Below the pieces are notes generated by a model. The model ran no database searches and was not told the DNA's origin. It worked only from the letters and a program-made list of their open reading frames with translations. A stretch of 64,000 nt of DNA. Origin: Cyprinodon diabolis (taxonomy: Eukaryota; Chordata; Actinopteri; Cyprinodontiformes; Cyprinodontidae). Positions 14,301 to 26,300 of this stretch are shown here, in pieces. Every line of letters starts with the position of its first letter. The stretch's first letter is position 1. Made by a program: the position numbers and the translations under genes. The stretch covers positions 35,023,196-35,087,195 of the forward strand of contig CM060075.1 of the NCBI GenBank assembly GCA_030533445.1. The letters are read 5' to 3'.

Positions 14301-17300
14301 ATTCCTCCTTCAGCTCTCAGGGGAGAGCTAGGAAGGTAAACCTGAAGATCTCAGTCTGGATTCCTCCTTCAGCTCTCAGGGGAGAGCCAGGAAGCTAAAC
14401 CTGAAGATCTCAGTCTGGATTCCTCCTTCAGCTCTCAGGGGAGAGCTAGGAAGCTAAACCTGAAGATCTCAGTCTGGATTCCTCCTTCAGCTCTCAAGGA
14501 AGAGCTAGGAAGCTAAACCTGAAGATCTCAGTCTGGATTCCTCCTTCAGCTCTCAGGGGAGAGCTAGGAAGCTAAACCTGAAGATCTCAGTCTGGATTCC
14601 TCCTTCAGCTCTCGGGGAAGAGCTAGGAAGCCAAACCTTAAGATCATAGTCTGGATTCCTCCTTCAGCTCTCAGGGAAGAGCTAGGAAGCCAAACCTGAA
14701 GATCTCAGTCTGGATTCCTCCTTCAGCTCTCAGGGGAGAGCTAGGAACAAAACCCACGTCAGAGTCTCACTAACCAGAAGGTAGACGCTGCTGCTGCTGA
14801 GTTCTCTGCTACTTCCACAATCTCTGGACCTAGCCGGTTCCCCATCTCAAGGATCTGTCAGAACCTCTTCAAGGTACATTCAGAAATTACTCACTCGTCA
14901 AACCATCTAACTGCCTGGCTAATCAAACTCTCATCCCTTCAGATATTTGTGAAACCAGTCCCGGACCTGTACCAGAACCAGTCCATATTACTCTGTGTGT
15001 TTCCTCTTAAATAAACTTTGTTAAATTTTCCTCTGTCTCCAGTTTGGTGTTCTGCATGTGGGTTGAGTCCTTTAAGCCCATCATGACACTCACAACCCTT
15101 TAAAACCAAGATGTAAATTAAATTCCTTAAATATCAATTAAAAGAATAATATAAACACATTTGTTGGATAACATACTTAAGTGGGACATTTAACAGGTCT
15201 ATATTTATTAGTGCACTGTAAACCCGAATAAGTTAGCAGTACTCCAAAAAAGTAAGGCAATCAGTTGCCACAATTCTTTTGAGTTCTAAAACTCATACAT
15301 TTGAGTATGACATAACTTATATATTTTGAGTTTATTTGAAATGTAAATTAAAATTAAAAGTTAATTAAATTTATCAATCAAGTCAACTCAAAATTCTTCA
15401 GTTTATTCTACTCAGAATATTTATCTTTCTCATTGAAATAACTACAGCAAATTTAATAATTTCAAGTATGAAGACTCGGGATTTTAGGTTCAATGAACTT
15501 AACATTTATTAGTTTTTTCTTTCAATCTTCTCATTAAACATGACTCAAAAGCATAGACTTGTTACAACTCAAAATCATTTCACTCCAAACTTAAAATATT
15601 TGTGGCAACTGATTGCCTTAAAGATAATAAGTACTCTTGACACAAAAGTAAAAAATATTTTGTTTTTTTTCTATTCTGAATTTTTTTCATACAACTTTCT
15701 GTTGTATTTTAAACACAAAATATATATAAATAAAAAAAACAATTAACAAGTCTACTGGACATTTTGTTTATCTTTTAACATAAACCATAGTAAAAATATT
15801 CAAACTCAGAAAAGCTTAAATTACATTAAGAACAGATCTTTATGTCACAAATAATTTAGAAAACTTTTAAAACAACATTACCAGGGGTTTAGAGAGATTT
15901 GCTAATATGAAACAATATTTGAAAAACAACTGACAAAAGAAAAAAAAAGAATTAAATACAGAAATAAGAAACATTTGTTAAGGCACACATTTGGCCATCT
16001 GGTGTCATGATTGGGTTTAAGGACTTAGCCCACATGCAGAACACAACGGAGTCTGAAGGAAAGTTTAACAAGGTTTTTGAAAGATGTACAATGTTATAAT
16101 ACTGGATCTGGTTCTGGTACTGGTCTGGGACTGGTCTCAGAGTTTCTGGAGAGATGAGAGTTTGGTTAGCCAGGCTGATGATGGATTGATAGAGAGAAGA
16201 ATCAAGATGTACCTTGAGGAGATTGTAACTGAGCCGTGAGGTGAGATACCGTAGGTCCAGAGTCAATGATGTGGCAGAGAGTTTAAGCAGCAGCAGCATC
16301 TAGTTCCGAGCTAGAAGGTTTCTGGCTTGGGTTTGTTCCTTGCTCTATCCAAGAGCTGAAGAAGGAATCCAAACTGAGATCTTCAGGTTTGGCTTTCATG
16401 AGCAGGCAAGCAGGTTTCTAGGTGGAGCTCATTCAGAGCTTCAGGGTTTCCTGTGAGCACAAAGACAAAGGCGATTAGAAGACTAGTTCCTCTCTAGAGT
16501 CTACTAGTAAAGTTCAGACGTTCTGAGGCTCAGGTTCACTAACCAAACTAGGTCAACACTCCGGCGTCGAAGGAAGGTCTGGCAGCTGCTTAAGTAGTGT
16601 GGACCTCTGATGAGCTGATGATCTCCAGGTGTGTAGAGGAATCAGCTCAGGAGGCCCACAGCGCTCTCTGCTGGAGATCAGGTGGCAGATCTCTGGACCC
16701 TGACATCTGGTTGTAAACCTGCAGTGCAGCAATGTATAACAAATTGCTTATAAATTCTTCACAACCAAATAGGCAAAAAATTCAAAACTGTATCTGATTT
16801 TTTTATAGCAACTTCAAGAAAGATTAAGAATATAGTATATGTGTATAAACACTTAATACACTCCTGTATTAGTTAAAAACTAAATTTAAGTACAGGCAGC
16901 GCCAACTTTATTCTATTTGGCTGAAAACCAGTTGAGTAGAGCAGAATTTTAACATTAACAATGAACAAACATGGACCTGGCGACTGTGGACTATGCTCTA
17001 ACAGAGTGAGCTATCAGAATCCACCACTACTTTATGGGTCTTGAGTTACACATATAACATCAAGTCATTTTTAAGAGTCTGCAGCTTAGGTGATAGTTTA
17101 GAGTCATCAAGACCAAGCAAGATTTTCTGTGTGAACTCAAAAGTGTTGGTGAGTCCCTTGGGATAGCTGAGGTGTAGAGCATAAATCAGTCCAAATATTA
17201 CCAGGAAGGCATCAGCAAGCCTGGGAAGGTCAACAACCACATCCCCCTCTAGGACGACAGAAACTCTCACTGGGTGGTAGTGAACTGGACTTGCGGCATC

Positions 17301-20300
17301 GTCACTGACAGCTGTAAGTAGGGCCACTGATGCATCCCCCAGGTCTGGTTCATCCATACCGTCCTTAAAAAAATGAAAGGGGATCATATACTAAATCACA
17401 TTTACAGAAACTATGGCTGAAGCGATTTTGATTACAGATGATCGTCCTATTATTAAAAATAAATACACCAGTCTAAAAGACTCCTGTTCATTTTGCTGCA
17501 TTGTGCTCTTGTTTGCTGAGAATGAGAGATGACTTTTATGTGTACCACTGTTAGGCTAATGATGGCTACTGGATTTTCTTTGCAGCTGACTTTTCTAAAG
17601 CCCTACTGGGCAGGCCTGAGATCTCTCTACTGAGACTTACCACACATGATCTGAAGAATTCAGAAACTTACTCACGTAGATAAACAGGAAGGGCATGGAG
17701 AACAGTTATGGAAGTAAATTTGTGTCGCTGGGATTTGAATTAAAAATGCCACTGAAATTTTAATGTTGTTTTTTTGTACTTACTGTTTCAGTGTTAAAAT
17801 ATATTCAGAACACATTTTTGACCTAAAAAAAAATGTATTGTCATTATTTCTACACAGTTGAAATTTCACATTACTCTTTCAAAGTGCTTACATTTTCAAT
17901 ACTTATTTTTCAGTTTAATTTTTCAGTGTTAAAAAAATCTGCATATAAAAAAATTCAACCTTTAAAAATTCAAACTCAATATTTTCAGCCTCCTGAGATT
18001 CAACTGGCTCTATTTCACTGTCTTAAATTCGGCCTCTAAATTCAGTGCAAAAAGGGAAGGGTTACTTCAGGTCACAGATATTAGCAATGGGTTGTGGCGT
18101 CCAACACCCAACCAATCCCGTTACGGTTTCTTAGTCACGTGACGAATGTGGCGCTCATACAGAAGCAAAACCAGCATCACGGAGCCGGTCATGCAAGCCA
18201 ACGCTAACTCAACGGTGAGTTTATTACTTTCATTTTTCTGTAGTTGAGTTAGCGTTAGTTTGCATGACCGGCTCCGTGATGCTGGTTTTCCTTCTGTATG
18301 AGCGCCACATTCGTCACTTCACGTGACTAACAAAACCGTAACGGGATTGGCTGGGTGTTGGACGCCACAATCCATTGCTAATGTCTGTGACCTGAAGTAA
18401 CCCTTCGCTTTTTGCACTGAATTTAGTCGCCAAATTTAATACAGTGAAATAGAGCCAGTTGAATCTCAGGAGGCTGAAAATATTGAGTTGAGGCTGAATT
18501 TTTTTATATGCAGATTTTTTTAACACTGAAAAATTAAACTGAAAAATAAATATTGAAAATGTAATCACTTTAAAATAGTAATGTGAATTTTTAGGTTGAA
18601 GAGAAATAATGTAGAAATAATGACAATGAATTTTTTTAAGGTCAAAAATTTATATATATTATAATAATATAATATATTTTAACACTGAAACAGTAAGTAC
18701 AAACATACAACATTTAAATTTCAGTGGCATTTTTAATTCAAATCCCAGCGACACAGATTTACTTCCATAAACAGTGGTCCGTCTCGTGTGGACATCATGT
18801 ATTTCCTGAGAAAATAAAAATAGTGCAAATACAGTTCATTAGTCAAAGCCAATACCAAACAGTTCCAACTAATTACCAATTACCAAAATCTGCACATAAA
18901 TCCAATATGATAGCCTGCTGACTCATCTGATGCAATTATGGAATTCAAAAGCTTATTTTAAGCAATAAACTACCAACAGTAGACCTGTGAAATGTATAAT
19001 CACCTGTGCATCATGGACTTTGAAAATGTAAGCCAAAGCATCAGCAGTCTTTCCAGTTTTGGAAGCTTTCTGCCTGAATAAAGCCATCAAGCGAGGAGTG
19101 TGCCGATCAAGCTGGGCATAGAAAGTGTTTGGGAGGTTCTGGTTTGTTATCCTTTGGAACTCTGCATACACCTGCATTGAGGAAAGGGCAGTACAGTAAT
19201 TCTTATTTTTTCTTAAATTATTTATTTAATGATTAATGAAACTTTGCAACATTACAAAGTGACATACAGTAGTATATAAAACCAACAAAAGAGCTGATCC
19301 ACATTACCTCAGACTGCATATGAAGGTTACCTAGGGCTAGTATCATAAATTATTTTCCTACCAATCAACAAAAAAATATTTATTTAAAAAGTCAGCTAAA
19401 TTAACTTTCAGACAATAACTTCAATCTCTAGCTTTCCAAAAAGTTAAAAAAACAAAACGGGACTTTTTTTCCGAAGTTAAATTTCTAGCTAAATGCACAG
19501 CACATGGTGTTTTAGTTAGCTTCTGCCGTGATACCTCACTATCCACCACTGCAACTTAGGCATCACCAGGTTTTACAGCTACCTGCCTAGCCACGTAGCC
19601 TTTACAGCTAACTGGCAGGGTGACTTTGCATGTTAGCTTGCTAACCGTCTAACAGTTAGCCACGCAAAACGGCTAACGTAACTGTTTTAAAAAACATGTT
19701 TAACCCCCAGGAACAAACATTCTAGCAACTTCTTGGATACTTACACTCACAACTCGGTGTACTCTTGTCGTTAAGTCTCCCGCTCTTTTCTTCGGCTTAC
19801 TCGTCGGCTCCGGTCTACTGTCTGAGGCCCCGTCCACACGAAGCCGAACCCTGGCCTAAACGCACAAATTTTTCACCAAACCAGCCTCTCATCCATACGA
19901 AAACGGCGTTTCGGGGGTCTGTAAACGATCTTTTTTTTATTCAGTGGGAAGATTTTGAAACGCCGTTTTCACGTTTCCATCTTTAAGCTCTAACCGCATT
20001 TTTTTTTTTTACACGCATACGTCATAGCGTCGCCTCTAAACACGCATGCGCGACACAGTATCACAACAACAATGGCGCCGTACTGTGTTGAATGGTTGCT
20101 GCTCATGCTACTCACCCTGCTGTCGGGCTTACAACAGAATCTTCTTCTTCTGGAATATCTCCAGGAAGAACAGAGCAATATCGACGACATAGTTCAGCAC
20201 CTGAATTTGACTGAACCACGAAAATGGACCCGCAGGGCAACCATGTATAAATACTAGTGCGCATGCCCAACATTTCGTCGCCTATTTTTGCTTTGGCACG

Positions 20301-23300
20301 ACAGCGCCACTTACAGGCCTTGCATACATTTTGCAGCGTTTTCATGCATTCATGTGGACGATCACATTTATTTTACGTCTCCGTCTTTACGACAAACGTT
20401 CTGGAAAATATTAGCGTTTCGTGTTCGTTTTGACTTTGTGTGGACGGGGCCTGAAGAACGCACGCAAATACTACAAAATAAAAGCACTTCCGGTGAAAGC
20501 ATACTTATTTAGTGTGTGCGTGCGCGCGAGAGAGAGAGAAGGAGAGAGAGAGAGAGAGAATTTATACATTTACAAATATAAATCTCTGAATTTAATTGAG
20601 TTCAGTTCTTTAACAAAAACAAAATCCATGTTTAATCCACATATTTTAAGTAACTCTGAGTTAATTATTTTAAGTAGCAGTTAATTAACCTGCAAAAAGT
20701 TAATGGTAATCAAAAATTGCAAGTTTAAATAACTTAAAAAGAGGGAACAAGCTATTGGCACTCAACATTTTTAAGTAAGTAGAACTTCTTAGATGATTTT
20801 AAGTTCATTGTACTTATTCTAATTAATTATTTTGAGCATTCGGGTTTACAGTGTGTCATGTCTGTCTTTTCAACATTAGAATTATTCGTAGATTTGTGGG
20901 AGCTTATTGTGGTCCACAAATATCATTAAAAGATGGAGAATCTAATGCAGAGGTCAACTCAGGTTGGTGAATAGGGATGAAGCAGAGATTTGCTTTGTTC
21001 TAGGTTCCCTTTGGACAAACTTCAAATTATTTAACTTCTTTAAGATCTTTCCATCCATCCAGACTGAAATGGGGTCTACTGCAGGAAAGATCTGATTCCT
21101 TTGCAGACTGGAAATATCCATTCATTCATCCATCCATCCATCCACATTTCTAAAAAGTCGTAGTCATTGCCTTCAGATGACGGGTTGAAGGTCATTGTTC
21201 TGATGTGCTGACTCATTGGCAGCCTGGCCACTATTAACATCAACCATGCATGTTAATGAGCCTAATCAATGGGTTTTCAGCTTATTCCAAGAGCTGTATA
21301 AATTGTGCTCAGGTTAAATACAATAATCACATTTAGATGTTTGTCCTGCTTAGTACAATAGAAGAATCAACATAATGACCTGACATTTTCACAACTATCT
21401 TCCCTTAACTAATACCTACTGTGCTGTCTATTAAATCACTTAAGGGCTACAGCTATGTACAGACCTGCAAATGTCCTCTGTAAGGCCTGTGTTCCCTTGT
21501 CCTATGCTCTACGATCTCTCATCCAATTTCTCCTTGTTTATTTATTATACAGGTGATCTGAGGCTTTAAATTGACTTGGAATTGATTTGGCAACACCTTC
21601 TCCTTCATTTCCCTGCCCTGCTCCTCCTCCCCCCTTCCTAAAAGACTTTTGATTAAACTAGGAGTCTTGTTTAAGCTGTTAAGGAAAGCAGGATATTTAA
21701 ATAAAAATGACAGACAGAAAGCAGTAAGAAGTTAACTTTTAGAGAGAGAGAGAATGACTCTTACTATCAAGGCAGTGATGTGAGCCATAAGAGAAGGACG
21801 ACCCCCACACTTCAAATAATTGGGGCTAGGGAAATTCAATCTATAAAAATGTAATCAAAAGTGCGTTATGATGGTCATTCACTTTATAGGTGTTTTCATT
21901 TTATTAAATCATGAGAGCAAATTTGAGTTTCCGTTTGCAATATTATTGGTGTCCGAATTGGGGCTTGACATTTATGTATTATAACTGCCACAATAGTTTA
22001 AGGTAATATCTAGTTGTGCTGTTAGCTCGGCCACAAACCACATACATTCATGTGTACACACACCTACACACACACACAATATATATTTATATATATGTAT
22101 CTATATATATATAGATATTTTTTTTTCTTTTTTGTAGATCGCATCAGAACATTGTGCTGCACAGTGTGAGAACATACATCATGACTGTATGACCAAACCG
22201 TGTGATTTCGTCGTTTCAAATTTTAAAAAATCGCACAGTTTATGCCCGGCTTAACCAGGAAAAGGTAGTCCTGGCCAAGTTGCATACTGAACAGTAATAC
22301 ATAAAATTTAATTACAGGTACATACATAAAAAACATATATGACAGATAACTGAAGCCGTCTCAAATTCTTTCATTTTCAGACTAAAAGCCCTTACAAGGA
22401 TAAAAACTGAATATATATCCAAGTAGAAAAAATGAATGCGAGTCAAGGGCAGCTGCAAACTAATTTTGTATTTTTGCAGCAGATTTTTGTTTTTTTGCAG
22501 GGCATTTATGCTTAGCTCTGTATTATCCATGATTGTCTCTGTAATGTGTCTTGAGATGACGTGCTGTGAACAGGCTTTTAGCTAATATTGCATCCGGGCG
22601 CACATTGTACTTTATTAAAAAAAACAATGCCATGTTTTTCCTCTGGAAACTTAGCTCAAATGTCAAAAAATTCACAAGCATAAGAATGCCGGAGTTGGTC
22701 AATCAGTCAGAGAAGCTGATCTGCAAGCTGGCAGGGTGCTAAAACAGGGAGCTATGATCACTCCACTGAAACTGTTTATTAACGCCTAAAATAACTCAAA
22801 ATGTCAAAGCCTGCCAGCAAAATGTTTTCACTTTTATTATTCTGGTACCTGCAATTTTAGCCATGTACATGACAAATGCTAACATCTACTTCCAGCCACA
22901 ACGAACATTAGCTGAAATCCCCAAGAGGCGACTGGGCCGGGGACAGCTGCTACTGGGGATTCCCAGTGCCAGGGCACCGTCAGCATGTGGGGGTCTGAGC
23001 GGCTCCGACAGCAAAAATAATATCTCAAGTTAGGATTGTAATGTTGATTAACTGACTGCACAGACAAGGTTTTGAGGTGTACTTTCTTGCATAAAAATAC
23101 ATTAAAACTACCTTTTACCCTTATCTCAGCGAATATAGCACAGCCGCTCTCTGTAATGAACAAGGCTGTACACATCTGACCTTAGTGTGTACAAGCATTA
23201 AAAATGAAGCAGAAGATGCTTTTTTGCTGCTCAAACTGCAGTGTGAACGCAGCATTACACTTTCTGATTGTTTAGAATTAACCTATGATATACAATATTT

Positions 23301-26300
23301 TACCTAAAAATGATCTCATATCTTCATTAGGAAATTTCCACCACTAGTCAAGCACACATACAGGGGTTGGACAATGAAACTGAAACTACTCTCATTTTAG
23401 TATGAGAGGTTTCATGGCTAAACTGGACCAGCCTGGTGGTCAATCTTCATTAATTGCACATTGAACCAATAAGAGCAGAGTGTGAAGGTCCAACTAGCAG
23501 GGTAAGAGCACTGTTTTGCTCAAAATATTGCAATGCACACAACATTATTGGTGACATACCAGAGTTCAAAAGAGGACAAATTGTTGGTGCACATCTTGCT
23601 GGAGCATCTGTGACCAACACAGCAAGTCTTTGTGATGTATCAAGAGCCACAGTATCCAGGATAAGCATACCACCAAGAAGGACGAACCACATCCAACAGG
23701 ATTAACTGTGGATGCAAGAGGACGCTGTCTGAAAGGGATTTTCGGGTGCTAACCCGGATTGTATGCAAAAAAAAGAAACCATGGCTGCCCAAATCATGGC
23801 AGAATTAAATCTGAAACCTCAACTATCCTGTTTCCACCAAAACTGTCCGTCGGGACTCCACAGGGTCAATATACACGGCCGGGCTGCTATAGCCAAATCT
23901 TTTGTCACTCGTGCCAATGCCAAACGTCAGTTTTAATGGTGCAAGGAGCGCAAATCTTTGGCTGTGGACAATGTGAAACATGTATTGTTCTCTGATGAGT
24001 CCACCTTTACTGTTTTCCCCACATCCGGTGTGGAGAAGCACCAAAGAAGCGTACCACCCAGACTGTTGCATGCCCAGAGTGAAGCATGAGGGTGGATCAG
24101 TGATGGTTTGGGCTGCCATATCATGGCATTCCCTTGGCCCCATACTTGTGCTAGATGGGCGCGTCACTGCCAAGGACTACCGAACCATTCTGGAGGACCA
24201 TGTGCATCCAATGGTTCAAACATTGTATCCTGAAGGAGGTGCCGTGTATCAGGATGACAATGCACCAATACACACAGCAAGACTGGTGAAAGATTGGTTT
24301 GATGAACATGAAAGTGAAGTTGAACATCTCCCATAGCCTGCACTGTCATCAGATCTAAATATTATTAAGCCACTTTGGGGTGTTTTGGAGGAGCGAGTCA
24401 GGAAACATTTTCCTCCACCAGCATCCCGTCGTGATCTGACCACTATCCTGCAAGAAGAATGGCTTAAAATCCCTCTGACCACTGTGCAGGATTTGTACAT
24501 GTCATTCTAAAGACGAATTGACGGTGTATTGGCCGCAAAAGGAGGCCCTACACCATATTAATAAATCATTGGGGTCTAAAACCAGGTGTTTCAGTTTCAT
24601 TGTCCAACCCCTGTACTTCCCATAATCAGGAGAACAGTGATTTAACATGTTGATCCATGTTAGATCCATTCCGCCTCAAAATGCAGGAAATAGGGTTTCA
24701 GAGTATACATTTTAAAATTTTACGGTGGGAGGATACGCATGCACCCCCTATGCCATGCAAAACCTAAAGATTTCATACACCAAGGTTTACACCCTATGAA
24801 ATATTCCTAGCTAAAATCCTGGCTGTGAATTAGCACTATATAAAGAAACTGAATGGAACGGAAAATTTGTTTAAACTTTTCTCCTTCGCAGAATTTTTTG
24901 TTATGTGTTGATGTGTGTGTTCATCTCCTTTTTATATTTTCAAATGTCCTTTTTGAGTTCGCTAGTCTTCTTTCTCAGTTTGCAAGACTCTTTTAAAACT
25001 TGATCTGAGTTCAAGTTCATGTTGCGTCAAAGAGATGTATAACCTTGCAAAGGCTTTGTGTAGTGTTCAAAACTGAATGTATTTGATTTGGCATCCAGTC
25101 AGACAAAAAATTATTGAGTCATGCGATGTCTGTAGCAATTAAGATGTGTTAAATTAAACGCTACACAGATGCTGGCAAATACATAAGACTGAGCCACTGG
25201 CTGGCAGAGCAAGACAGATAGGAGAGTACATAGTTATTCGCAGGAAGGTCATGAGTCAGACAGGAAAAAAGACATAGGGGTAGAGAAAACTTAATGCAGG
25301 TCTAATGTTCAAATGATTATTATACAGGCTCTTTGGTTTTCATTATTGTTATTGTTGTTGTTGCTACTACTACTACTAATAAAAATAATAAACAGTACAT
25401 ATTTTTTATAACACAACTCTTTAGTGCTCATACAGTTACAAAAGCCAACACACATAAATTATTATTGCAAATTATTTTGAAGGTTCTTTTTTTCTATAAC
25501 CGTGAGGTTGTTGGCTTTGGATGCCAATTTGTAGCCTGTTTTAGACATGGCTTGTTCTTTGTTCCTTTGTATCATTTTTCGTGTATTTCTTTTAAGATCA
25601 AAATAATTTTGCAACTCTGCAACTTTTTTTATTATTTTTTTTATTTAGTGAGACGACAGAACCTTGTTAAATTGGTAATTTTTGTGTGTTTGTGCACTTT
25701 GTGAGGTCACCGATAGGATGACTAAGAGTGAGAGAGAACTGGAAGAAGAAAAAGGAAAGTGTGCTGGTGTGTGTGTGTGTGTTCCTGTACTATTTGTCAT
25801 CCGGCCGCACTCTTTGGTGACACCTTGTTCATTTGCGAAACCCGCTGTTTGAGATGCAGGAATCGATCGAGTAAATAGAAGAGTCGAGCCCTCGAGATAA
25901 AGAAAAGAAAGGTAGGGAGAGAAAAGGCATTGGATTGAAATTTATGTGCAGGTTTTACCAATATTTCAACCATAAAACTGGGCACACAACCATTGTGACT
26001 GGCGGGACAGCAGATTACTAGAAAAAACATTAAAAACACCCCAAGAAAGATGCAGTAAGTCACTGAATTGTACTGCATAAGTCTTAAAGTAGACCAGACG
26101 GTTATTATTTTACATACAGTTTGAACAATTGGCCAATATTCCTGCAGTTTAAAATGAAAAGTTTAATTTCAAAGACAGAGCTGACAACTTTATTAGACAG
26201 TCTCATAACTCAACATTCATCCGAGACGTTGCCAGATGTTTACTTTTACAACTGATTAGGTTTTAACAACACAGTTTACAGATGGATATTACGGTGGCTT

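Larger units (their letters stand above)
15214..20853 (-). mobile_element. 5.6-kb DNA transposon with gene remnants and nested insertions
   Basis: The left end CACTGTAAACCCGAAT (15214) is matched in inverse at 20838-20853 (ATTCGGGTTTACAGTG). Subterminal DNA is AT-rich; the left end contains an inverted pair GGCAATCAGTTGCCA / TGGCAACTGATTGCC (15256 and 15602). Inside, on the minus strand, are exon-like segments at 20451-19751, 19171-19004, 18805-17676 (interrupted) and 17363-17046, and an AATAAA at 16907-16912. It carries three younger insertions: the solo LTR 16003-16705, the palindrome 17707-18769 and the MITE 19826-20451. The target duplication is not resolved (TG is possible). The superfamily is unknown to me. 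Confidence 0.7.

Noticed and set aside
12031..14744. The regular array resembles a CRISPR array at first sight.
   Set aside because: Units are contiguous 59-mers with no unique spacers, in a vertebrate intron and inside an LTR.
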